This document shows, piece after piece, positions 1 to 5,567 of a DNA stretch of 29,166 nucleotides. This DNA is from a virus. The stretch spans positions 1-29,166 of the IMG/VR virus record IMGVR_UViG_3300032294_003096; one strand, given 5' to 3'. Made by a program: the position numbers and the translations under genes. Position 1 is the stretch's first letter; every line of letters begins with the position of its first letter. A model generated the notes under the pieces. The model saw only the letters and a program-made list of their open reading frames with translations. It searched no databases and was not told where the DNA came from.

Positions 1-1
1 T

Positions 2-70
2 CTCGGATCGTTCGGAGCAAAGATCTTGAACGGAATGCGTTATATGTTCGGAGGACATCACGTTAGATGA
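2..70 (+). CDS. C-terminal end of an upstream gene (partial)
   Basis: An open frame enters from the left edge and ends at the TGA at 68-70. The visible tail is 22 residues and ends in GGHHVR. The Gly/Met/His-rich composition looks like real coding sequence, and the other forward frames stop within the same stretch (TGA near 33, TAG at 64-66). Too little is visible to name the gene. It ends just before a late-promoter-like octamer and the HNH gene. Confidence 0.45.
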   Translation, partial: LGSFGAKILNGMRYMFGGHHVR

Positions 71-78
71 AATAAATA
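71..78 (+). promoter_or_regulatory. Late-promoter-like octamer AATAAATA
   Basis: AATAAATA matches the NATAAATA consensus of T4-like cyanophage late promoters (T4 itself uses TATAAATA). It lies 21 bases before the ATG of the HNH gene, a distance that would allow a short leader. The match is to a short AT-rich word, so the call rests mainly on its position between two genes. Confidence 0.4.
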
Positions 79-98
79 TTCACAAGTCGCAGGTACTT

Positions 99-470
99 AT
101 GGATATTCTCCAGTCGCCTCAAGATTACTTGTTTAATTTACAAACAACGAGTTCATCAGAAGCGAAACGATTGTGGAGAAAACACATAAAAGAAAGTTGG
201 AATCACAAATGTGCCTATTGCAACTCTGAAGAAAATCTAACATTAGATCACGTTGTTCCGCAATCAAAAGGTGGTTTAGATATTACAAGAAATGTGATAT
301 GTTGCTGTCATTCTTGTAATCAATCTAAAGGACATGAGTATTGGAAGTTGTGGTATGTTCAACAAGACTTCTATAATGAAGATAGTTTGAATAAAATAGA
401 GGACTGGATGAAACCACCAAAACCTACAAATCTTTATATCTATCGTCCAAGAAGGAACAATGCTTCATGA
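99..470 (+). CDS. HNH endonuclease, free-standing homing type
   Basis: A 123-residue HNH nuclease. A first zinc knuckle CAYC is at residues 38-41. The catalytic core LDHVVPQSKGG has Asp50-His51, followed by Asn65 and a second knuckle of the form CxxC (Cys70, Cys73) before NQSKG. This is the McrA/HNH_1 layout, in which a beta-beta-alpha-metal fold cuts DNA and the cysteines bind a structural zinc. The ATG follows AGGT with good spacing. Small free-standing HNH genes in T4-like phages usually act as homing endonucleases, although a packaging or repair role cannot be excluded. The gene stands alone after a late-like promoter, and its stop overlaps the next small ORF (ATGA). Confidence 0.85.
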   Translation: MDILQSPQDYLFNLQTTSSSEAKRLWRKHIKESWNHKCAYCNSEENLTLDHVVPQSKGGLDITRNVICCCHSCNQSKGHEYWKLWYVQQDFYNEDSLNKIEDWMKPPKPTNLYIYRPRRNNAS

Positions 471-589
471 TAAATTCAACAACTCCATACAAACTAGCAG
501 AAATAATTAGAGATACTTGGCCTGGTCTTTACAGAAAATCATCGGTACCCTATAATACGAAAAAGATCTCTAAAAATGAAAAAGTATAA
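467..589 (+). CDS. Small hypothetical protein (40 aa)
   Basis: An ORF of 40 codons whose ATG overlaps the HNH stop codon as ATGA and whose 3' end overlaps the next gene by 14 bases. The product starts MINSTTPYKLAEIIRDTWPG and is basic at the C-terminus (TKKISKNEKV). The mix of aliphatic, aromatic and charged residues looks like a real short helix, and the ATGA junction is typical of this genome. No family is recognised. A strong sigma70-like promoter for the following gene lies inside it (528-556), so the region could instead be only a leader. Confidence 0.45.
   Translation: MINSTTPYKLAEIIRDTWPGLYRKSSVPYNTKKISKNEKV
528..556 (+). promoter_or_regulatory. Sigma70-type promoter TTTACA-N17-TATAAT
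   Basis: A -35 box TTTACA at 528-533 and a perfect -10 box TATAAT at 551-556 are separated by exactly 17 bases. Transcription would start near 563, just before the ATG at 576. This fits an early phage promoter read by unmodified host RNA polymerase and would drive the run of small genes and glutaredoxin. Confidence 0.65.
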
Positions 590-893
590 TGAAGAATATT
601 TTTCGGTGATCGAAACCAAAACAGGTAGGAAGATTGCTGATTGTGGTGAAGAGGAAGATGCTTTGATGATGGTTTCTTTTGATCCAAAGAGTAGAACTAT
701 TACAAAAAACAAATTTTTAATGGGTCCAGTGGTTGACATTGAAATTCCAAAAGTACTTCCTACAAGTGAGATTGTTGGTGGTGTTGGAAGTTCTTATGAA
801 CCAGAATTTCCAAAAGGAATGAATGGTCAAGGTAAACCATTGCCGCAAATTAAATTGCCCGAAGGTCAAGGTATTCCATTTAACGCTAAATAA
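576..893 (+). CDS. Hypothetical protein (105 aa)
   Basis: I do not recognise the family. The first half (about residues 1-55) reads as a compact alpha/beta segment with a charged GEEEDA stretch and a KSRTITKNKF strand. The second half is rich in Pro and Gly (EIPKVLPTSEI, then GQGKPLPQIKLPEGQGIPF) and is probably extended or disordered. There is no signal peptide, membrane segment or cysteine cluster. It is the first gene after the sigma70-like promoter at 528-556 and is followed after 20 bases by glutaredoxin, so it is probably expressed early. Confidence 0.65.
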   Translation: MKKYNEEYFSVIETKTGRKIADCGEEEDALMMVSFDPKSRTITKNKFLMGPVVDIEIPKVLPTSEIVGGVGSSYEPEFPKGMNGQGKPLPQIKLPEGQGIPFNAK

Positions 894-913
894 CTTTCAG
901 TTTTATAAGAATT

Positions 914-1150
914 ATGAAGTTTACAGTTTATTCAAAAGACGGTTGCCCATATTGCACAAAGGTTCAGCAAGTGCTAGAGTTGGCACAACTTCAGCACGTT
1001 GTTTACAAATTGAATACTGACTTTACCCGCGATGAGTTTTATTCTGAGTTTGGAGAAGGATCTACTTTTCCGCAAGTAATTGTGAACGATCAGCACATTG
1101 GTGGATGTACTGATACTGTTCAATACCTTAAGGAGCAAAATCTAGTTTAA
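914..1150 (+). CDS. grx: Glutaredoxin
   Basis: A 78-residue thioredoxin-fold protein with the dithiol active site CPYC at residues 11-14, after the first beta strand (MKFTVYSKDG). The conserved TFPQVIVNDQHIGGC segment contains the cis-proline (TFPQV) and the GG loop that binds glutathione. It would reduce protein or ribonucleotide reductase disulfides with glutathione. Glutaredoxins are frequent in T4-like phages, where they supply electrons for deoxynucleotide synthesis, which fits with thyX downstream. The length is the standard minimal glutaredoxin length. The stop overlaps the next ATG (TAATG). Confidence 0.93.
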   Translation: MKFTVYSKDGCPYCTKVQQVLELAQLQHVVYKLNTDFTRDEFYSEFGEGSTFPQVIVNDQHIGGCTDTVQYLKEQNLV

Positions 1151-1509
1151 TGGAAAACACTCTTCACGAAGTTTATAATGACGTTGAAAAAGCAATTGAT
1201 TATGCTTTTAAAGGACAATTTGTTTTGAAATTTTATGATTATCTAAAAGTTCGTGGAACAAAAAGAGTTGAGGCAGAAAAGTTTATTGAAAGTTCTACTG
1301 CTAGCGAAATCAGTAGTCTTGTAATGGATTTAGATGATTATCTCGAAGGTGGTTCAGATGAAATTCATAAACAACTTCGTGAGGGTTATGGACATATTCC
1401 AAAACCACAAGCAAGAAAAATAAGAAATTACCTCTACAGTATTCTTGAAGATGTCTGGAGATATAATCATGACAAAAGACCGGGAAGGAGAAAGAAGCAA
1501 ACTAAATAA
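1150..1509 (+). CDS. Hypothetical protein (119 aa), helical
   Basis: No family recognised. The protein is predicted mostly alpha-helical, with alternating charged and aliphatic residues, an acidic middle (LVMDLDDYLEGGSDE) and a strongly basic C-terminus (DKRPGRRKKQTK) that could bind nucleic acid. It starts inside the glutaredoxin stop codon, so translation is probably coupled. The 3' end may overlap a further small ORF at 1469-1675. Confidence 0.7.
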   Translation: MENTLHEVYNDVEKAIDYAFKGQFVLKFYDYLKVRGTKRVEAEKFIESSTASEISSLVMDLDDYLEGGSDEIHKQLREGYGHIPKPQARKIRNYLYSILEDVWRYNHDKRPGRRKKQTK

Positions 1510-1675
1510 ATCAGAACCTCAAATTAATAGGGGTGTTGAATTATTACTAAGGAATAGGAGGAAGAGAGAATCTACATCAAAGACTTTTCAAGTGAAATTT
1601 GGCAAGATGATCTCTCTTTTTCGTAGAGAGATTCATTTTTTCATACAATTTCATTTTGATATTAAGAAAAAATAA
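1469..1675 (+). CDS. Possible small basic protein (68 aa), overlapping
   Basis: An ORF in another frame overlaps the end of the preceding gene by 41 bases and fills an otherwise empty 184-base gap. The product is very basic (NRGVELLLRNRRKRE) and ends in an alternating hydrophobic/polar stretch (GKMISLFRREIHFFIQF) before DIKKK, which looks like real beta structure. Against it, there is no ribosome binding site at the ATG, and a hairpin with a T-rich tail (1610-1641) lies inside it. It may be a true overlapping gene, or the gap may be a terminator region. Confidence 0.4.
   Translation: MTKDREGERSKLNKSEPQINRGVELLLRNRRKRESTSKTFQVKFGKMISLFRREIHFFIQFHFDIKKK
1610..1641 (+). terminator. Hairpin with T-rich tail, possible terminator
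   Basis: ATCTCTCT at 1610-1617 pairs perfectly with AGAGAGAT at 1625-1632 across a 7-base loop, followed by TCAT and a run of six T (1636-1641). The stem is only moderately GC-rich and the T run starts a few bases late, so termination would be partial. It lies inside the doubtful ORF 1469-1675. Confidence 0.4.
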
Positions 1676-1693
1676 ACTCTCTGGAGAAAGCAA

Positions 1694-1948
1694 ATGGAAC
1701 TATCAATTATTTTGACATTTACAATTTTATTTTGCGTAATGTTCCTTTTCATCGGTTTAATTGGTGGATGGATTTTTAAACAATATCAAGTAGAGAGAAT
1801 TTATGGTATTCGCAACATTCATCCAGAATTTCTTGATAATAATGGAAATGTAATACCCGATGAAGTATTAGCTGTTCGTTTTGAAGAGGGATTTTTTGAT
1901 GGTGAAGAATATGATGATGGTGGTGAGGATGAAAATGAAGAGGATTAA
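1694..1948 (+). CDS. Small membrane protein with acidic tail (84 aa)
   Basis: One N-terminal hydrophobic segment, about residues 4-29 (IILTFTILFCVMFLFIGLIGG), is long enough to cross the membrane. It is followed by a basic turn (KQYQVER) and a soluble C-terminal part that becomes extremely acidic (DGEEYDDGGEDENEED). By the positive-inside rule the C-terminal part would face the cytoplasm. There is no lipobox or clear cleavage site. GGAGA stands upstream of the ATG. The function is unknown; the shape is that of a small phage inner-membrane protein, not of a recognisable holin. Confidence 0.75.
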   Translation: MELSIILTFTILFCVMFLFIGLIGGWIFKQYQVERIYGIRNIHPEFLDNNGNVIPDEVLAVRFEEGFFDGEEYDDGGEDENEED

Positions 1949-1954
1949 TAAATA
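1947..1954 (+). promoter_or_regulatory. Late-promoter-like octamer AATAAATA
   Basis: AATAAATA overlaps the stop codon of the membrane protein gene and lies 40 bases before the next start codon. It matches the NATAAATA late consensus, but this stretch is very AT-rich and a chance match is possible. Confidence 0.35.
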
Positions 1955-1993
1955 ACCAAAATAACTATATAAAACTGATTTGCATTGAAAATT

Positions 1994-2560
1994 ATGACAG
2001 CAACTAAAACAAAACCTAAAACATTGATTGAAAATCTACCTACAAATCCTTTTATTTTTGAAATTTTAAATTTAGTTTCAAAACAAAGAACAAATGGTAA
2101 AAAAATAGAATTTCTTCAAAAATATGAAGATCCTTCACTTAAAACAATTTTAATTTGGAACTTTGATGAGTCTATAATTTCTTTACTTCCAGAGGGCGAT
2201 GTTCCTTATGCAAGTACAGGAGAGCAGACTTCTTATAGTGGAACATTAAGTGGAAAAATTGAAGATGCAGTTTCTAAAATGGAAGAAATGAATTCAACTT
2301 CTCTTGGATCTATGGACCAAGGTAAATCTTCAATTAGAAAAGAATATACTATGTTTTATAATTTTGTAAAAGGTGGTAATGATGGATTAAGTTCTCTTCG
2401 CAGAGAAACTATGTTTATTAATATTCTTCAAGGGCTTCATCCACTTGAAGCAGAAATTGTTTGTCTTGTAAAAGATAAAAAACTTCAAAATAAATACAAA
2501 ATTACTAAAGAAATTGTTAGTGAGGCATATCCCGATATTCAATGGGGTGGTCGTTCATGA
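1994..2560 (+). CDS. Conserved phage protein of unknown function (188 aa)
   Basis: The first ATG is at 1994; an upstream TTG at 1985 is less likely. The protein is soluble and mostly helical. The N-terminal part (LIENLPTNPFIFEILNLVSKQ) and the middle (KIEFLQKYEDPSLKTILIWNFD) are followed by a Ser/Thr/Gly-rich linker near residues 78-92, and then helices ending in LHPLEAEIVCLVKDKKL and AYPDIQWGG. It resembles, from memory and without a search, a family common in T4-like cyanophages (DUF6433-like); no function is known to me. It follows a late-like octamer. Confidence 0.7.
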   Translation: MTATKTKPKTLIENLPTNPFIFEILNLVSKQRTNGKKIEFLQKYEDPSLKTILIWNFDESIISLLPEGDVPYASTGEQTSYSGTLSGKIEDAVSKMEEMNSTSLGSMDQGKSSIRKEYTMFYNFVKGGNDGLSSLRRETMFINILQGLHPLEAEIVCLVKDKKLQNKYKITKEIVSEAYPDIQWGGRS

Positions 2561-2586
2561 ATGTGCTTTTAAAGGAGAAATCGAAA

Positions 2587-2889
2587 ATGGCAGAAAAAAA
2601 TCAAACTAATAAAATTCTGCCTAGTGAATATGGATGTGAAGTTCTTCTTGAAAAGACCACTCTTGATAAAACAAAAGATTCTTCATTTCCAAGTGACGCA
2701 TATTTAATTTGGTATAAATTGGATGAAGAAATTCACATCGATCTTGTAAGAGGATCTAGGGTCCGTATTTTTGATATGTATTATGATAAGTATGGATTAG
2801 GATCTGTTCAAAAAATTGATTTTGGATATGGAAGAACAAATCCAAAATTATGGAAATATCAAAAATCAGAAAAGAAAAAAAGGAAATGA
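2587..2889 (+). CDS. Hypothetical protein (100 aa)
   Basis: The ATG at 2587 is preferred over the in-frame start at 2542 because AAAGGAGAAA stands immediately upstream and the product then begins MAEKNQTNKI. The protein has a central aromatic region (DAYLIWYKLDEEIHIDLVRG, then VRIFDMYYDKYG), a likely small beta-rich fold, and a C-terminal lysine cluster (KSEKKKRK). No family recognised. Its stop overlaps the next start as ATGA. Confidence 0.65.
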   Translation: MAEKNQTNKILPSEYGCEVLLEKTTLDKTKDSSFPSDAYLIWYKLDEEIHIDLVRGSRVRIFDMYYDKYGLGSVQKIDFGYGRTNPKLWKYQKSEKKKRK

Positions 2890-3077
2890 ATAAAGGATTT
2901 AATAATAATATTGAAGTAGAATTTGAACTACCTAAAAATGATTTAAATAAACTTTTAAAACAATACAAAAAAGTAAAAAAATATCAAAAATCATCTCTGT
3001 TTGCTATTAAATCAATTGATGGCACTGAAAAGATTGTGAGTTCAATGATTAAGGAAGCGGAGGATAATCCACTGTAA
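2886..3077 (+). CDS. Small hypothetical protein (63 aa)
   Basis: The ATG at 2886 overlaps the previous stop (ATGA) and has AAAAAGGAA directly before it, so it is preferred to the in-frame codon at 2850. The product is lysine-rich and helical (DLNKLLKQYKKVKKYQK) with a short hydrophobic stretch (SSLFAIKSI). No family recognised. It ends immediately before the speD ATG. Confidence 0.6.
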   Translation: MNKGFNNNIEVEFELPKNDLNKLLKQYKKVKKYQKSSLFAIKSIDGTEKIVSSMIKEAEDNPL

Positions 3078-3404
3078 ATGGGTAAGCATTATCTACTTAA
3101 CTTGTATGGATGCCCGTTTGTTCTTTTGGATGACGAGCATTGTCTTATTGACCTTTTAGAAAACGCAGCGGTTGCGAGTGGTGCTACTGTGATTCAGACT
3201 ATCTCAAAGAAGTTTGAACCACAGGGAGTCACTGTAATTTGTCTGTTGTCGGAAAGTCATATCAGTATCCATACTTGGCCAGAAGAAGGTAAAGCAGCAG
3301 TAGATGTCTATACCTGTGGTGATTGTAATCCAAAGATTGGATGCGATATTATTATTCAGCAAATTTATGCTCAAAATCATACGTTAAGTTATATTGAGCG
3401 ATAA
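3078..3404 (+). CDS. speD: S-adenosylmethionine decarboxylase proenzyme
   Basis: A 108-residue prokaryotic class 1B AdoMetDC. The self-cleavage site Glu59-Ser60 lies in LLSESHISIHTWPEE, where Ser60 would become the pyruvoyl group. His65 and Cys80 (YTCG) are the expected proton-transfer and catalytic residues. The enzyme makes decarboxylated AdoMet, the aminopropyl donor for spermidine synthesis. speD is a known auxiliary metabolic gene of marine cyanophages, thought to support polyamine supply during DNA synthesis and packaging. All key residues are present, and the length is close to the bacterial and archaeal short form, so an active enzyme is expected. It starts directly after the preceding stop codon. 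Confidence 0.95.
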   Translation: MGKHYLLNLYGCPFVLLDDEHCLIDLLENAAVASGATVIQTISKKFEPQGVTVICLLSESHISIHTWPEEGKAAVDVYTCGDCNPKIGCDIIIQQIYAQNHTLSYIER

Positions 3405-3431
3405 CTAAATACACTATACCTGGAGAAGACT

Positions 3432-3749
3432 ATGCTCTCTACTCAATACCGTCTTCGCCTTGAAGCAATCTGTGAGAGAATTGTAAAGGGCGAATCTGTA
3501 GAGTTAAGTGAAATGATATGGGCGGAAAAGTTATCAAAAGCAAATCGTTCTGCCTCAACTATTTTAAAACAAGCAAGACGCCGTGCCGCTAATCCAGATA
3601 TGCAGGAAGGTGATATGGATGATTTTCTAAATCAATTAGATTTAGGCGATCCAGATCCATCAAATCATAGAACGGGATTTAATGGTGTAGATGATATTAT
3701 TGACTTCTTTAGTCAAGATAAACCAGATGACTGGCGTACTAGAGATTAA
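3432..3749 (+). CDS. Hypothetical protein (105 aa)
   Basis: No family recognised by function. The N-terminal half is helical (RLRLEAICERIVKGE, then WAEKLSKANRSASTILKQARRRA); the C-terminal half is acidic and probably disordered (DMDDFLNQLDLGDPDPS, DDIIDFFSQDKPDDW). CTGGAGAAG precedes the ATG at good spacing. The preceding 27-base gap holds TAAATAC and TATACC, which may be part of a weak promoter. It is the last gene before the HNH insertion region. Confidence 0.7.
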   Translation: MLSTQYRLRLEAICERIVKGESVELSEMIWAEKLSKANRSASTILKQARRRAANPDMQEGDMDDFLNQLDLGDPDPSNHRTGFNGVDDIIDFFSQDKPDDWRTRD

Positions 3750-3775
3750 TTTGGTATAATATTTTACAATTTTAT

Positions 3776-3804
3776 TTGCATAACTATACTAACAGGTCTA
3801 TAAT
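3776..3804 (+). promoter_or_regulatory. Sigma70-type promoter TTGCAT-N17-TATAAT
   Basis: TTGCAT at 3776-3781 and a perfect TATAAT at 3799-3804 are separated by exactly 17 bases. Transcription would begin near 3811 and run rightward, antisense through the reverse-oriented HNH gene, towards the structured leader and the DUF4278 gene at 4366. The probable pre-insertion arrangement is promoter, leader, DUF4278 gene. Confidence 0.65.
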
Positions 3805-3814
3805 GACCTTACGT

Positions 3815-4222
3815 TCATCCGGGAGGTATTACTTTATAACCTAATGATTGAAGATAAAAAATGCAACTTTCTTCTTTAGTTTGAAATTTATGCAATTCAT
3901 AATGTTCATCAGCATCTAATGCTATTAAGTTATTTGGTTTGTTATTAGTGGGATTTCCATCAATGTGATGAATATGTTCACCACAATATCCATTAAATGC
4001 TTCAAAAACAAGACGGTGAATCTTTCTATATTTTCTCTTTGAATTAATACAAATAGTTACTCCAAGATATCCACTTCCATTATCATGTGGATTTAACATT
4101 TTTATATTTTGATTTGTATTGTGGTATCTGTTAAAGTTTCTATTAGAATATATGTTACCATCTTCTCCTGCAAAATAACCAGAATAACTTGGAATAGGAT
4201 TTAGTTTCATCTTTATTTTCAT
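3815..4222 (-). CDS. NUMOD4-HNH homing endonuclease
   Basis: A 135-residue protein. The N-terminal NUMOD4 module, about residues 9-45, starts PIPSYSGYFAGEDGNIYSN (the usual form is W-x-I-x-G-Y-x-x-Y-x-V-S-x-x-G). It is followed by the strand GYLGVTICINSKRKYRKIHR and the HNH_3 core HHIDGNPTNNKPNNL (His85-His86, Asp88, Asn90, Asn98) after His69. It would nick or cut DNA as a mobile intron-type or free-standing homing nuclease. It is the only reverse-strand gene in the left 10 kb and separates a good early promoter from its apparent target leader, both signs of insertion. A second in-frame ATG, four codons downstream of the first (residue 5), is an alternative start. Confidence 0.88.
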   Translation of the reverse strand: MKIKMKLNPIPSYSGYFAGEDGNIYSNRNFNRYHNTNQNIKMLNPHDNGSGYLGVTICINSKRKYRKIHRLVFEAFNGYCGEHIHHIDGNPTNNKPNNLIALDADEHYELHKFQTKEESCIFYLQSLGYKVIPPG

Positions 4223-4264
4223 CTCTAAAGTTATTTAGTAATTTAATCTTTTGGACGGAAGTAA

Positions 4265-4332
4265 GCCGACGCGGAACGGATCGTTCATTCGCTATTCGCA
4301 AATAGCGAACGCAAACGCCGACTGAAGGAACG
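4265..4332 (+). other. Structured leader upstream of the DUF4278 gene
   Basis: This stretch is distinctly GC-richer than its surroundings. GAACG (4274-4278) can pair with CGTTC (4282-4286). A strong hairpin follows: TTCGCTATT (4288-4296), loop CGCA, AATAGCGAA (4301-4309). The words GCCGAC and GGAACG occur in the same order on both sides (4265/4273 and 4317/4327). No T run follows, so it is not an intrinsic terminator. It is probably a 5' untranslated structure of the DUF4278 transcript. Confidence 0.5.
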
Positions 4333-4365
4333 CTCTTTAACTTAAAAAACTAAGGAGAAAACCTA

Positions 4366-4503
4366 ATGTCTAAAGTAGTTTATCGCGGTATCGAATATGA
4401 TACTGAAAAGCGTATTCAGTATCAGCAACAAATGATGCAACAACCTCAACAATACAATGAAACCTATCGTGGTGTTAAGTTCGTAAAGGAGGGACATAAG
4501 TGA
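4366..4503 (+). CDS. DUF4278-like YRG-motif small protein (45 aa)
   Basis: The product begins MSKVVYRGIEYD and repeats the motif near its end as ETYRGVKFVKEG, around a Gln-rich middle (QYQQQMMQQPQQY). The Y-R-G-x-x-Y/F repeats are the signature of DUF4278, a family of short proteins found in cyanobacteria and their phages; function unknown. TAAGGAGAAAACCTA gives a strong ribosome binding site. The stop overlaps the GTG of the next small gene. A strong RBS, a dedicated leader and an upstream early-type promoter suggest high early expression. Confidence 0.75.
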   Translation: MSKVVYRGIEYDTEKRIQYQQQMMQQPQQYNETYRGVKFVKEGHK

Positions 4504-4598
4504 AAAAACTCAACGTACTTCAACTTATTAAAGAGCAAAAGCAAAAAGAAGAGAGGCGCAAAAAAGCATCTCTTGCCACTCTATTGGCAGCAAAATAG
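4500..4598 (+). CDS. Very small basic peptide (32 aa), GTG start
   Basis: GTG at 4500 overlaps the previous stop (GTGA) and has AAAGGAGGG seven bases upstream, an unusually good ribosome binding site. The product begins MKKLNVLQLIKEQKQKEERR and ends in an alanine/leucine stretch (ASLATLLAAK), an amphipathic charged helix. It is followed within a few bases by a strong terminator, so this pair forms its own short transcription unit. Function unknown. Confidence 0.6.
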   Translation: MKKLNVLQLIKEQKQKEERRKKASLATLLAAK

Positions 4599-4601
4599 CA
4601 T

Positions 4602-4632
4602 AAGAGGGGGACTTGACTCCCCCTCTTTTTTT
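4602..4632 (+). terminator. Strong rho-independent terminator
   Basis: AAGAGGGGGA (4602-4611) pairs perfectly with TCCCCCTCTT (4618-4627) around the loop CTTGAC, and the T tract runs to 4632. It would end the DUF4278/32-aa transcript. The loop also holds most of the -35 box of the next promoter. Confidence 0.88.
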
Positions 4633-4641
4633 ATGTATAAT
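4613..4641 (+). promoter_or_regulatory. Sigma70-type promoter TTGACT-N17-TATAAT inside the terminator
   Basis: TTGACT at 4613-4618 lies in the terminator loop (its last base opens the 3' stem), and TATAAT is at 4636-4641 with exactly 17 bases between. Transcription would start near 4648 and serve the 57-aa gene and thyX. Confidence 0.7.
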
Positions 4642-4664
4642 TACCTTTGTCGAGGTTGATAAAA

Positions 4665-4838
4665 ATGGATAGAGAAAAGATTAAGCTCATTGTAAGAAAC
4701 CTTGAGACTTTAGTTGAATGTCTTAAGAAAGAACTTGATTTTGAAGTTAAAGATCCTCAATATGAGGAAGTTAAGAATTTTCTAGCTGATTACGACGAAG
4801 TATTTTATGACGAGGAGGATGAATATAATGTTCGATGA
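4665..4838 (+). CDS. Small acidic hypothetical protein (57 aa)
   Basis: The ATG at 4665 is preferred to an in-frame TTG at 4647 because CGAGG stands upstream at fair spacing and the predicted transcript starts near 4648. The product is a charged helix (DREKIKLIVRNLETLVECLKK) followed by an acidic tail (DYDEVFYDEEDEYN). It overlaps the thyX start by 11 bases, so the two are probably translationally coupled. No family recognised. Confidence 0.65.
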   Translation: MDREKIKLIVRNLETLVECLKKELDFEVKDPQYEEVKNFLADYDEVFYDEEDEYNVR

Positions 4839-5538
4839 CTTTGAGTTTATGAAACCAGAAGTAAAACTTGTATCTGTTACACCAGATGCAGAGAAACATA
4901 TGGCATACTGTGCTCGTGTTTCTAATCCAGCAAACCAGGAGAATGATAAGTTTGCTGGACTACTTAAGTATTGTATTCAGCATCAGCATTGGAGTATCTT
5001 TGAACAAGCTTCAATGACTGTAGAAATTAATACTACTCGCGGTCTAGCAGCACAAATTCTTCGTCATAGGAGTTTTACATATCAGGAATTTTCTCAACGA
5101 TATGCTGATAGTACGCTTCTTGGAAAAACCATTCCTCTTCCAGAACTTCGTCGTCAGGATAATAAGAATCGTCAGAACTCAATTGACGATATTCCTGATT
5201 ATCTTCGCCTGACTTTGACAGAAGACATTCGTGTTCATTTTGAGCACTCTATGCGCCTCTACAATCGCCTTCTAGAGAAAGGAGTAGCAAAGGAGTGTGC
5301 AAGGTTCGTACTGCCTCTAGCAACGCCTACACGCCTCTATATGACCGGTTCTGTAAGGTCGTGGATTCATTACATTGATTTGCGTTCTGCTCACGGCACA
5401 CAAAAGGAACATATGGAGATTGCTGAACTGGTACGTTGTATCTTTACTTGCCAATTCCCTGCTGTATCTGAAGCACTTGGTTGGACTCGTGAAGGATGCT
5501 CTGAATGCGTTGATCCTCCTTCTATTACTATTGAATAA
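4828..5538 (+). CDS. thyX: Flavin-dependent thymidylate synthase
   Basis: A 236-residue ThyX with the signature RHRx7SxR: RHRSFTYQEFSQR at residues 79-91. It methylates dUMP to dTMP using methylenetetrahydrofolate, with FAD and NADPH as reductants. The ATG at 4828 has GAGGAGG at proper spacing, which decides against the upstream in-frame codon at 4807. A C-terminal segment PTRLYMTGSVRSWIHYIDLR matches the conserved ThyX substrate-binding helix region. Marine cyanobacteria often use ThyX, and cyanophages carry it to supply dTTP. It follows a 57-aa gene behind a sigma70-like promoter, consistent with early expression. Confidence 0.95.
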   Translation: MFDDFEFMKPEVKLVSVTPDAEKHMAYCARVSNPANQENDKFAGLLKYCIQHQHWSIFEQASMTVEINTTRGLAAQILRHRSFTYQEFSQRYADSTLLGKTIPLPELRRQDNKNRQNSIDDIPDYLRLTLTEDIRVHFEHSMRLYNRLLEKGVAKECARFVLPLATPTRLYMTGSVRSWIHYIDLRSAHGTQKEHMEIAELVRCIFTCQFPAVSEALGWTREGCSECVDPPSITIE

Positions 5539-5541
5539 ATA
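5534..5541 (+). promoter_or_regulatory. Late-promoter-like octamer AATAAATA
   Basis: AATAAATA overlaps the thyX stop codon and stands 26 bases before the TTG start of the next gene. It matches the late consensus NATAAATA. A poor sigma70-like alternative (TTACTA, 17 bases, TATACT) overlaps it. Confidence 0.4.
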
Positions 5542-5567
5542 CTCCCATATACTATGGAGGAATAAAG

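Noticed and set aside
3812-4288. CGTTCAT at 3812-3818 and 4282-4288 as a target-site duplication flanking the HNH gene
   Set aside because: Homing endonucleases move by recombination repair and do not make target duplications. A 7-base match is expected by chance, and the left copy runs into the HNH stop codon.
4647-4664. Upstream TTG start for the 57-aa gene
   Set aside because: The predicted transcript begins near 4648, so this codon would be at the very 5' end without a ribosome binding site.
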